Assembly (NCBI GenBank): GCA_934663655.1
Contig: CAKUKT010000112.1
Span: 1-7,899 of the forward strand
Origin: an uncultured Victivallaceae bacterium
GTDB taxonomy: Bacteria; Verrucomicrobiota; Lentisphaeria; Victivallales; Victivallaceae
Length of the DNA: 7,899 bases
Direction: 5' to 3'
Shown here piece by piece: positions 1 to 6,883 of this stretch. Position numbers and translations under genes: made by a program. The notes under the pieces were generated by a model. It did no database searches. It was not told the origin of the DNA and worked only from the letters and a program-made list of their open reading frames with translations. Position 1 is the first letter of the stretch. The number at the start of each line of letters is the position of its first letter.

Positions 1-1
1 G

Positions 2-769
2 AGCAACATCGCCCCGGGGTACCTCGTCGAACGGGTTTCCCCTCCGTTTCACCTGCTGCTGCTGGTTCGCGACGGCGAGATGTCCGGAGAGGACGCCGCA
101 GGCAGTTTCAGCTGTCCGGCCCCCCGGCTGCTCTTTCTGCCGGCCGGAAACTCCTGCCGCTATCTGGCAGAACGACCGGCGAAAATCATCTGGTATCACC
201 TCGACGCCACGGCATCCCGCTGGGCTTTCCTCGCCGGCAGGAAGCGTTTCTGCCGACAATTCGGCGATGCGGGACTGCTCGAACAGCTGCTCGAAAAAAT
301 TTATCAGGAAAACTCCGCCACCGGCACCGGCGACCCGGAGATCCTCAATTCCGCCTGCCGCCTGACGTTGCGACTGGTCGAACAGGCGATCCACGGCGTT
401 CTCGATCCCGACGACGAACGACGGCGACGGATCCGGATGGTTTTCGACGCGGTGGAGGCCGCGCCCGCCCACCCCTGGGACATCGGTGAACTCGCCCGTC
501 GTTCCGGGTTCTCGGTGCCGCACTTTCACACCCTGGTCAGAAAGTTCTACGGGCGGTCACCGGGAACAGTGCTCGCCGAAATCCGCCTCTTCTCCGCCGC
601 CGGCATGCTGCGCGCCACCGATTACAAACTTGAGCTCATCGCGGCGAAGTGCGGTTTCGGCTGCGCATTCTCACTGTCTCGCGCTTTCCGGAGGTTCTAC
701 GGAGTGCCGCCGCGGAAATATCGTACCGACAATCCGGTTTCGACCGGCGAAGATGACCGGGCGGGTTGA
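2..769 (+). CDS. AraC-family transcriptional regulator, 5' end missing
   Basis: This is a DNA-binding regulator with a sensor domain followed by an AraC-type double helix-turn-helix domain. The reading frame is open from base 2, before the first in-window ATG at base 80, and the codons ahead of that ATG read as part of the same fold (GYLVERVSPPFHLLLLVRDG). The true start therefore lies outside the window. Counting from the ATG at 80, residues 1-45 continue a cupin-like N-terminal domain (LLFLPAG, then IIWYHLD). Residues about 117-215 form the AraC domain: the first helix-turn-helix is near 133-155 (DIGELARRSGFSVPHFHTLV) and the second near 183-205. It closes with the family signature GFGCAFSLSRAFRRFYGVPP and RKYR. 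AraC proteins with such sensor domains usually respond to sugars or related small molecules; the ligand and targets here are unknown. The gene reads toward carB, but carB has its own promoter at this gene's stop, so shared function is not implied. The family call is firm. Confidence 0.9.
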   Translation, partial: SNIAPGYLVERVSPPFHLLLLVRDGEMSGEDAAGSFSCPAPRLLFLPAGNSCRYLAERPAKIIWYHLDATASRWAFLAGRKRFCRQFGDAGLLEQLLEKIYQENSATGTGDPEILNSACRLTLRLVEQAIHGVLDPDDERRRRIRMVFDAVEAAPAHPWDIGELARRSGFSVPHFHTLVRKFYGRSPGTVLAEIRLFSAAGMLRATDYKLELIAAKCGFGCAFSLSRAFRRFYGVPPRKYRTDNPVSTGEDDRAG

Positions 770-794
770 CGAGGCGGCCAATAAGTGGTATATT
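766..794 (+). promoter_or_regulatory. Sigma-70-type promoter for carB
   Basis: A TTGACG -35 box (766-771) and a TATATT -10 box (789-794) are separated by exactly 17 nt, very near the housekeeping consensus TTGACA-17-TATAAT. The -35 box overlaps the TGA stop of the upstream AraC-type gene (767-769). Transcription would begin at about 800-803, leaving a leader of roughly 55 nt. The leader is strongly AT-rich against the GC-rich surroundings, which fits a promoter region. I saw no obvious operator repeat or attenuator in it. The assignment rests on sequence match and position. Confidence 0.72.
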
Positions 795-856
795 ATTTTT
801 CCGAACAAATAAAGTTTTCCATCAGCTAAATATTTCCACAGAAAGAGGGTTTTTTT

Positions 857-3800
857 ATGCCTCAGCGCAGTGATATCAGAAAAATTCTGATCATCGGTTC
901 GGGTCCGATCATCATCGGGCAGGCGTGCGAGTTTGACTATTCCGGCACCCAGGCGTGCAAGGCGCTGCGAGAGGCCGGCTATGAAGTGGTTCTGGCCAAC
1001 TCCAACCCGGCGACGATCATGACCGACCCGGGAATGGCCGACCATACCTACATTGAACCGCTCACCCCCGACAGCGTGGAGAAGATCATCGCCCGTGAAC
1101 GTCCCGACGCCCTGCTCCCCAACCTCGGCGGCCAGACCGCGCTCAATCTCGCGATCTCCCTTCAGGAGGCGGGAATCCTCGACAAATACCACGTTCAGGT
1201 GATCGGTGTCGACCTCAATGCGATCAAACGCGGCGAAGACCGGATCGAATTCAAGGCGACAATGCAGGCGCTCGGCGTGCCGATGGCGAAGTCCGAACCC
1301 TCATATTCGGTCGAGGAGGCCGAAAGGATCGCCGCTTCACTCGGTTATCCGGTGGTGCTGCGTCCGGCCTACACCATGGGCGGTACCGGCGGCGGCATCG
1401 TCTACAATGTCGAAGAACTGCGCAAGGTCGTCGCCCGCGGTCTCGCCGCCAGCCTGATCGGCCAGGTGCTGATCGAGGAGTGCGTACTCGGCTGGGAAGA
1501 GCTCGAACTCGAAGTCGTCCGCGACGCGGACGGCAACAAAATCACCGTCTGCTTCATTGAAAATGTTGATCCGATGGGTATTCATACCGGCGACAGCTTC
1601 TGCGTGGCGCCGATGCTTACGGTTCCCGAATCGGTTCAAAAGCAGCTCCAGGAGTACAGCTACCGGATCGTCGACGCGATCGGCGTCACCGGCGGTACCA
1701 ACGTACAGTTCGCCCACAACCGCGAAGACGGCCGGATCATCGTGATCGAAATCAACCCGCGCACCAGCCGTTCGAGCGCGTTGGCCAGCAAGGCGACCGG
1801 CTTCCCGATCGCCCGGGTGTCGACCAAGCTGGCGACCGGCGTCACCCTCGACGAAATCCCCTACTGGCGGGATGGAACGCTCGACAAATACACCCCCTCC
1901 GGCGACTACGTGGTGGCTAAATTTGCCCGCTGGGCCTTCGAGAAATTCCCGCAGGCCGAAGATGCGCTCGGCACTCAGATGAAAGCGGTCGGCGAAGTGA
2001 TGAGCATCGGCGCCGATTTCAAGGAAGCGTTTCAAAAAGCGATCCGTTCGCTGGAGATCGGCCGTTCCGGCCCCGGACTGGTCAAGAAGTTCGAAAAGCT
2101 CTCGCTGGATGAACTGCGACCGCTGGTAGCCCGTCCTTCCAGTCAGCGTTTCTTCCATCTCTACGAGGCCTTCAAGAAAGGGCTCACGGTGGAGGAGGCG
2201 GCGAAACTTACCAGAATTACCTCCTATTTCCTCTCGGAAATCAAGGAACTCGCCGATTTCGAACTCGATCTCGCCGCTTTCACCTGGATGGCGCTCCCCG
2301 ACGATACCCTCGTCCAGGCCAAACGTTTCGGCTTCTCCGACAAATACCTCGGCAAGCTCTTCTCGGTACCGGAAAAAGCGGTGCGTGAACGCCGCCTTGA
2401 ACTCGGCTGCCGGGCGACCTTCCGCCGGGTGCCGGTCAGCGGAGTTGAGAATGCCGATTACTACTATTCGACCTATTCCGGCAAGCCGGACGAGGTCCCG
2501 GTCTCCGATCGCCGCAAGATCATGGTGCTCGGCGGCGGCCCGAACCGGATCGGTCAGGGAATTGAATTTGACTACACCTGTGTCCACGCCGCTTTCGCGC
2601 TCCGCGACGCCGGTTATGAATCGGTGCTGGTCAACTGCAATCCGGAGACCGTTTCCACCGACTACGATACCAGCGACAAGCTCTACTTCGAACCGCTCAC
2701 CGTCGAAGATGTGCTGGCGATCTACGAAAAGGAGAAACCCGAGGGGGTAATCGTCCAGTTCGGCGGCCAGACCCCGCTCAACATCGCCCAGGAACTCAAG
2801 GACGCCGGCGTCCGAATCATCGGCACCCAGCCGGAGGGAATCCGGCTGGCCGAGGATCGCGAATATTTCCGTGAACGCATGATCGCGCTCGGAATCCGTC
2901 AGCCGGAGAGCGGGACCGCCCGTTCGCTTGAGGAGGTGGTCGCCATCGGCCGGAGAATCGGTTATCCGGTGATGGTGCGTCCTTCCTTTGTGCTCGGCGG
3001 CCGCGGGATGGCGGTAATATATGATGAGGAGATGCTGACCCGTTACGCAGTCGAAGCGATCCAGGTCAGCCCTGAATACCCGATGCTGATCGACCGTTTC
3101 CTCGATCACGCGATCGAGTGTGAAGTCGATGCGGTCAGCGACGGCGAACATACCTTCGTCGCCTCGGTGATGGAACATATCGAACTTGCGGGTATCCATT
3201 CCGGCGACTCGGCCTGTTCGATTCCGCCGATCACGCTGGAAAAGAAATATCTCGACAAGATTGAAGCCCATTCGGCGGCGATCGCGCGCGATTTCCGGGT
3301 GCGCGGCATCCTCAACGTCCAGTACGCGGTCTGCGAGGATGACGTCTGGATCATCGAGGCCAACCCGCGCGCTTCGCGTACCGTGCCGGTCGTGGCCAAG
3401 GTCACCGGAGTTCCGCTGGCCCGGATCGCCACCAACCTGATGCTCGGTTCCAGCCTCGACGACCTCCGCGGTTTGCTGAAGAATCCGCCGCGCCATTATT
3501 ACGGCGTCAAGGAGGCGGTGTTCCCCTTCAATATGTTCCCCGAGGTCGATCCGGTGCTCGGACCGGAGATGCGGGCGACCGGGGAAGTGATGGGTATTGC
3601 CGAAAGTTTCGGGATGGCCTACTTCAAGGCGCAGCAGGCGGCCGGGTCCCGGCTGCCGCTCGAGGGCAAGGTGCTGGTTTCGGTTGCCGAACGCGAACGC
3701 GCCGATCTGCTGCCGATTGTGAAAATGCTCGCCGAAATGGGCTTTGAACTCGTCGCCACCGAAGGCACCGGCCGTTTCCTCCAGGCAAACGGTATCGCCT

Positions 3801-4063
3801 TCAAACCGGTGCACAAGCTCGCCGAAGGGCGTCCCAACGTCGCCGATCTGATCCGGAACCATGAGATTTCGTTGATTATCAACACCCCAATCGGCAGGTT
3901 GAGTAAAATTGACGACAGCTACATCAGAATGCTGGCGATTCAATACAAGATTCCTTACATGACTACGATCGCTGCGGCCAACGCCACGGTGCTCGGGATC
4001 AAAGAGGCCAGACGCGGCGAAACTCCGCTCAAATCGTTGCAGGAATATCAGCGGGAAGAGTAA
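857..4063 (+). CDS. carB: Carbamoyl-phosphate synthase, large (ammonia) subunit
   Basis: CarB makes carbamoyl phosphate from bicarbonate, two ATP and ammonia supplied by the glutaminase subunit CarA, feeding pyrimidine and arginine synthesis in the cytoplasm. The 1068-residue product is close to the E. coli length of 1073 and collinear with it. Residues 1 to about 400 are the carboxyphosphate half (EDR at 127-129, R169, metal ligands E298 and N300 in IEINPR). About 401-545 is the oligomerisation domain. About 546-930 is the carbamoyl-phosphate half (MVLGGGPNRIGQGIEFDY at 556-573, R668, R708, E834 and N836). About 936-1068 is the MGS-like allosteric domain. In that domain T968, T971, K987 and N1009 align with E. 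coli effector-site residues, while the position of E. coli T1017 is P1011. The ATG at 857 has a good Shine-Dalgarno (AGAGGG, 844-849) 7 nt upstream and matches the E. coli N terminus (MPKRTDIKSI). No carA lies in the window. The stop overlaps the next start by one base (TAATG). Confidence 0.98.
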   Translation: MPQRSDIRKILIIGSGPIIIGQACEFDYSGTQACKALREAGYEVVLANSNPATIMTDPGMADHTYIEPLTPDSVEKIIARERPDALLPNLGGQTALNLAISLQEAGILDKYHVQVIGVDLNAIKRGEDRIEFKATMQALGVPMAKSEPSYSVEEAERIAASLGYPVVLRPAYTMGGTGGGIVYNVEELRKVVARGLAASLIGQVLIEECVLGWEELELEVVRDADGNKITVCFIENVDPMGIHTGDSFCVAPMLTVPESVQKQLQEYSYRIVDAIGVTGGTNVQFAHNREDGRIIVIEINPRTSRSSALASKATGFPIARVSTKLATGVTLDEIPYWRDGTLDKYTPSGDYVVAKFARWAFEKFPQAEDALGTQMKAVGEVMSIGADFKEAFQKAIRSLEIGRSGPGLVKKFEKLSLDELRPLVARPSSQRFFHLYEAFKKGLTVEEAAKLTRITSYFLSEIKELADFELDLAAFTWMALPDDTLVQAKRFGFSDKYLGKLFSVPEKAVRERRLELGCRATFRRVPVSGVENADYYYSTYSGKPDEVPVSDRRKIMVLGGGPNRIGQGIEFDYTCVHAAFALRDAGYESVLVNCNPETVSTDYDTSDKLYFEPLTVEDVLAIYEKEKPEGVIVQFGGQTPLNIAQELKDAGVRIIGTQPEGIRLAEDREYFRERMIALGIRQPESGTARSLEEVVAIGRRIGYPVMVRPSFVLGGRGMAVIYDEEMLTRYAVEAIQVSPEYPMLIDRFLDHAIECEVDAVSDGEHTFVASVMEHIELAGIHSGDSACSIPPITLEKKYLDKIEAHSAAIARDFRVRGILNVQYAVCEDDVWIIEANPRASRTVPVVAKVTGVPLARIATNLMLGSSLDDLRGLLKNPPRHYYGVKEAVFPFNMFPEVDPVLGPEMRATGEVMGIAESFGMAYFKAQQAAGSRLPLEGKVLVSVAERERADLLPIVKMLAEMGFELVATEGTGRFLQANGIAFKPVHKLAEGRPNVADLIRNHEISLIINTPIGRLSKIDDSYIRMLAIQYKIPYMTTIAAANATVLGIKEARRGETPLKSLQEYQREE

Positions 4064-5508
4064 TGATCGAGATCACCGGCTGGATCATCGCCAATTCACT
4101 TCTCGCGCTGCTGCTGACCGGGGTTGCGGCTCGTCGCGCCTACCGTCGGATTGAAGCACTGCGCCTCAAGCTGATTGAATCGGAGAAGCTGCGCCGGGAG
4201 ATTTCACATTTTCTCTCGCGTTTTTCCAGCGGCATCAGCAGTGAGGACGGCGTGGACGGCGCGATGCACGCCGCGGCGCTCTACGTCGCCGAACAGATCG
4301 ATGCGGAAACGGTGGCGATCTACAGCGTCCGGGGAGACAAGCTGATCTGCGGTGGAGTGTTCGGTCGTTATCCCCTGCTTCCGGACGCTGATCCGGAAAT
4401 TTTCACCAATCCGGCGCGGCTGCTCGACGCACTGCGGCGGTCTCCACCTCCGGCGGGGAGCGGCTTTCCCGGCGGACTCATCGCCACCGACCGGCCGGAG
4501 TTGATTCCCGATGCCGCCGCCGATCCGCGTTTCGCGGCCTACCGGCTGCCGACGGGGACCAGCGTGATGGCGTTGCCGATGCATCGGGATGACGGTTCGG
4601 CGGGGGTGATCTGTGCGGTCGGCAATAAACTTTCGCCGCGCCACTCGTTCGGGAATGAGCAGCTTGATCGTTTCCGTCTGCTGGCTTCCCAGGTGCTGAT
4701 GGTGCAGAATCTGGTGGATGTTTATGACAAAATAAGCCGGCGGAACCGCATCGATCAGGAGTTGCAGTTCGCACGGCAGCTGCAGCAGTCGCTGCTGCCG
4801 AAAAAGTTCCCGGAGTGGGGAAAATTTTCGATTGCGGCCCGGACCCGTTCGGCCAAGGAGGTAAACGGCGATTTCTATGATTTCGTGCGGATCGACGAAG
4901 ACCGGATGCTGGTGTTGATCGGCGACGCCTGCGGCAAGGGAATACCCGCCTGCATGCTGACGGCGATGACGCGGAGTTTCGCCCGCAGCCTCACCGACAA
5001 CTTCACCACCCTGACCAACTTTCTGCGGGACGTCAACGACAAGATCAACCGCGATACTGAAACCGATCGTTTCATCACTCTCGGCTGCTGCCTGCTGGAT
5101 CGGCGCAATATGTTGCTGGAATTCGGGCGGGCCGGTCATACCGATCTCATCAGTTTCGTGCATCAGCACATCCGGGTCTTTTCTCCGGACGGTACGGCGC
5201 TGGGGATTCTCCCCGGGGATATGGCATCATTTGAAACGATCTGTGTAGCGATCGAACCGGAAACGACCTTGATGATGTTTTCCGACGGTCTGTCGGAAGC
5301 GCTCAATCACAATGACGAGGAGTTCGGGGTGCCGCGGTTGATCGAGGCCTTCCGGGAGGCCTGCTGCAACAGCAGTGACCCGGATCGGATAATCAGCGAG
5401 ATTATGGGGCGGGTCGCGTCTTACGAATCGGGACAGAATGACGATCAGACGATCGTGTTGATCCGTCATGCCGGGCAACCGCCTGAACCGGATGCCGGCA
5501 CCTCATGA
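4063..5508 (+). CDS. Membrane-anchored GAF-domain PP2C serine phosphatase (RsbU/SpoIIE type)
   Basis: This is predicted to be a metal-dependent protein serine/threonine phosphatase that signals by dephosphorylating a partner protein, in this family typically a STAS-domain anti-sigma antagonist. The 481-residue protein starts with one hydrophobic segment (about 7-22), then a charged helix (about 23-50), a GAF-like sensor domain (about 52-217) and a linker helix ending in the typical LQFARQLQQSLLP (about 234-246). The phosphatase domain (about 250-470) keeps the metal-binding aspartates: D270 in NGDFYD, D288 in GDACGKG, D408 in FSDGLSEA and D460/D461 in QNDDQT. It is therefore likely active. 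The hydrophobic segment suggests anchoring at the inner face of the membrane, with no sizeable external domain. The start shares its first base with the carB stop (TAATG), and GGGAAG at 4053-4058 can act as the ribosome site, so translation is probably coupled to carB. The GAF ligand and protein substrate are unknown; no partner kinase or STAS gene is in the window. Confidence 0.92.
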   Translation: MIEITGWIIANSLLALLLTGVAARRAYRRIEALRLKLIESEKLRREISHFLSRFSSGISSEDGVDGAMHAAALYVAEQIDAETVAIYSVRGDKLICGGVFGRYPLLPDADPEIFTNPARLLDALRRSPPPAGSGFPGGLIATDRPELIPDAAADPRFAAYRLPTGTSVMALPMHRDDGSAGVICAVGNKLSPRHSFGNEQLDRFRLLASQVLMVQNLVDVYDKISRRNRIDQELQFARQLQQSLLPKKFPEWGKFSIAARTRSAKEVNGDFYDFVRIDEDRMLVLIGDACGKGIPACMLTAMTRSFARSLTDNFTTLTNFLRDVNDKINRDTETDRFITLGCCLLDRRNMLLEFGRAGHTDLISFVHQHIRVFSPDGTALGILPGDMASFETICVAIEPETTLMMFSDGLSEALNHNDEEFGVPRLIEAFREACCNSSDPDRIISEIMGRVASYESGQNDDQTIVLIRHAGQPPEPDAGTS

Positions 5509-5561
5509 CGGAAGTTTCCGCCTCCGACTTGGGGTGAAGAAAAATGATTTTCGAGAGCAGA

Positions 5562-5595
5562 GTTCCGGATTCACTGGTTTCCAGTCGTCCGGAAC
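5562..5595 (+). terminator. Strong hairpin after the phosphatase gene, possible terminator
   Basis: An 8-bp perfect outer stem (GTTCCGGA at 5562-5569 with TCCGGAAC at 5588-5595) encloses a 5-bp inner stem (ACTGG at 5573-5577 with CCAGT at 5581-5585). The inner loop is TTT, and a 3-by-2 internal loop separates the stems. It starts 53 nt after the phosphatase stop codon. The bases after it, CTTGAATTTT, are T-rich but not a clean T tract, so it may be a weak terminator, an attenuator or a 3'-end stabilising structure. The hairpin is certain as a sequence pattern; its function is inferred. Confidence 0.5.
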
Positions 5596-5619
5596 CTTGA
5601 ATTTTCAGGGATGGTTAGT

Positions 5620-5652
5620 CGGGAACCGCAATCGGAAAAAATCCGGTTCCCG
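5620..5652 (+). promoter_or_regulatory. Inverted repeat in the NDK leader, possible cis-regulatory hairpin or operator
   Basis: A perfect 9-bp inverted repeat (CGGGAACCG at 5620-5628, CGGTTCCCG at 5644-5652) surrounds a 15-nt A-rich spacer (5629-5643). No T tract follows, so it is not a standard terminator. It ends 26 nt before the NDK Shine-Dalgarno. The arms share the GGAAC/GTTCC core with the preceding hairpin at 5562-5595, so 5591-5596 (GGAACC) could instead pair with 5645-5650 (GGTTCC). It could be an RNA switch element or a protein-binding site; neither can be settled from sequence alone. Confidence 0.45.
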
Positions 5653-5678
5653 GAGATATAGAGGTTTAGGAAAAAGTC

Positions 5679-5684
5679 AAAGGA
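5679..5684 (+). promoter_or_regulatory. Ribosome binding site fixing the NDK start
   Basis: AAAGGA lies 11 nt before the ATG at 5696. It supports this start over the longer in-frame ATG at 5468, which lies inside the phosphatase gene and has no comparable site. The conserved NDK sequence also begins exactly at 5696. Confidence 0.7.
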
Positions 5685-5695
5685 AAACAAAGATC

Positions 5696-6883
5696 ATGGC
5701 AATTGAGTTGTCGTACTTAATCATCACGCCTTACAGTTTGCTGAAGTCCCGTACCGGGGGTATTGTGGCGCGCCTGATGTCGCAGACCGATCTTGAATTC
5801 ATCGGGGCGCAGATGCTGGCTTTCACTCCGGAAATGGCCGAAGCCTATGCGCAGGCATTGATTGCCGACAAGGTGGGAACTCCCTTCGAGCAGACCGGAG
5901 AGATGCTGGCGGACTACGTCCGGGAGAATTTCGGTCCCTGTGCGGACGGCCGGGTGGAACGGACGCTGATGCTGCTCTTCCGCGGGGACGATGCCTGCAA
6001 GAAGTTGTCGCAGCTGGTGGGCCGGCTTTCTCCGCATTCGCCGCGCGACTTCACCAGTGCCGAAACGTTGCGCGACACCTACGCCGACCTGGTGGAGGAT
6101 AAGGACAATCCCGGAGTGATCCGTTACTTCGAACCGGCGCTGCTGACTCCGCCCAACATCGACGAGGCGCTGCCGAAACTCAAAATGTTTGCTGAATTTG
6201 CAGCGAAGTCACCGAACCTGATCGACAACGCGGTGGGTTACACTCCCGGCGATGAGAGGACGCTGGTGATTATCAAACCGGATAACTGGCGTCATCCGTC
6301 GAGCCGTCCCGGCAACATCATCGATATGTTGAGCCGTACCGGATTGCGGATTGTCGGCTGCAAGGTGCACCGCATGAGCATCGATGACGCGCTGGAGTTT
6401 TACGGACCGGTGCGCCAGGCACTGCGCAGCAAGCTTGCACCGAAGATCGGCGAACGGGCGAAGGCGATTCTGGAATCGGAGCTGGAGTTCAAGCTGCCGG
6501 ATGAATCGTTGGCCAAGCTCACCGACGCGGTGGGAATCCCCTTTGCCGACGATCAGTTCGGTCAAATCATTGAATTCATGTCCGGTCGCCGTCCGGAGGG
6601 AACGACCGCCGAGGAACGCGGCTGTCAGAACAGCGCCGCCAAATGTCTGGTGCTGATTTATGAAGGAAAGAATGCGATCACCAAGATCCGTTCCGTGCTC
6701 GGACCGACCGATCCGGCCAAGGCGCCGGCGGGAACGGTCCGCGCCGATTTCGGGCGCAATGTGATGGTGAACACCGCGCACGCTTCGGATTCCCCGGAGA
6801 GCGTCGAACGCGAAATGAAGATCATCCGCATCCGCCAGAATTCCATGTCCGAACGCATTAAAGAATTTCTGGCCGGCAAGTGA
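5696..6883 (+). CDS. Tandem nucleoside diphosphate kinase with inactive-looking N-terminal copy
   Basis: The protein (395 residues) is about 2.7 times the usual NDK length of about 143. Such enzymes move the terminal phosphate between nucleoside tri- and diphosphates through a phospho-histidine. Residues 1 to about 168 resemble a whole NDK copy: MAIELSYLIITPYSLL lines up with E. coli Ndk MAIERTFSIIKPNAV, and ETLRDTYADL with GTLRADYADS. This copy has T11 in place of the catalytic lysine, S105 in place of the arginine before LLG, and no NxxHGSDS motif where the histidine should be. Residues about 186-380 are a second copy with the catalytic set intact: K194 (IIKPD), Y236, R332, T338 (GPTDP), R349 (TVRADFG), N359 and H362 (NTAHASDS). 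It carries extra segments at about 242-282 and 298-314. The start at 5696 is chosen because homology begins there and AAAGGA precedes it; the frame extends upstream to 5468 but without NDK similarity. The gene overlaps the next by four bases. Kinase activity of the C-terminal half is likely, and a structural or regulatory role for the N-terminal half is inferred. Confidence 0.88.
   Translation: MAIELSYLIITPYSLLKSRTGGIVARLMSQTDLEFIGAQMLAFTPEMAEAYAQALIADKVGTPFEQTGEMLADYVRENFGPCADGRVERTLMLLFRGDDACKKLSQLVGRLSPHSPRDFTSAETLRDTYADLVEDKDNPGVIRYFEPALLTPPNIDEALPKLKMFAEFAAKSPNLIDNAVGYTPGDERTLVIIKPDNWRHPSSRPGNIIDMLSRTGLRIVGCKVHRMSIDDALEFYGPVRQALRSKLAPKIGERAKAILESELEFKLPDESLAKLTDAVGIPFADDQFGQIIEFMSGRRPEGTTAEERGCQNSAAKCLVLIYEGKNAITKIRSVLGPTDPAKAPAGTVRADFGRNVMVNTAHASDSPESVEREMKIIRIRQNSMSERIKEFLAGK

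Noticed and set aside
486..812. Plus-strand frame overlapping the end of the regulator gene
   Set aside because: It is a frame-shifted reading of the AraC DNA-binding domain, rich in Ser, Pro, Arg and Cys, without homology.
829..841. Small inverted repeat TTTC/GAAA in the carB leader
   Set aside because: A 4-bp AT-rich stem is expected by chance in this AT-rich stretch and is too weak to support a regulatory role.
671..1192. Minus-strand open frame spanning the AraC-carB gap
   Set aside because: It covers the carB promoter and start in antisense, has no recognisable motif and lacks a plausible ribosome site.
1337..3943. 868-codon open frame on the minus strand inside carB
   Set aside because: It is antisense to a fully conserved carB, its product is rich in His, Arg, Asp and Gly as expected from the complement of GC-rich codons, and no family is recognisable.
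4204..5169. 321-codon open frame on the minus strand inside the phosphatase gene
   Set aside because: It is antisense to a clear PP2C gene, with no recognisable domain and a composition typical of a shadow frame.
5539..5552. GAAAA/TTTTC inverted repeat just after the phosphatase gene
   Set aside because: The 5-bp mostly AT stem is weak and easily explained by chance; the stronger hairpin at 5562-5595 is the better candidate for a 3'-end structure.
5657..5662. TATAGA as a -10 box for a separate NDK promoter
   Set aside because: No acceptable -35 box lies 15-19 nt upstream, so a promoter cannot be supported here, although one is not excluded.
5468..5695. Upstream in-frame extension of the NDK gene from ATG at 5468
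   Set aside because: The extra 76 residues are low-complexity and basic, show no NDK similarity, overlap the phosphatase gene and run through two hairpins. NDK homology and a ribosome site both point to 5696.
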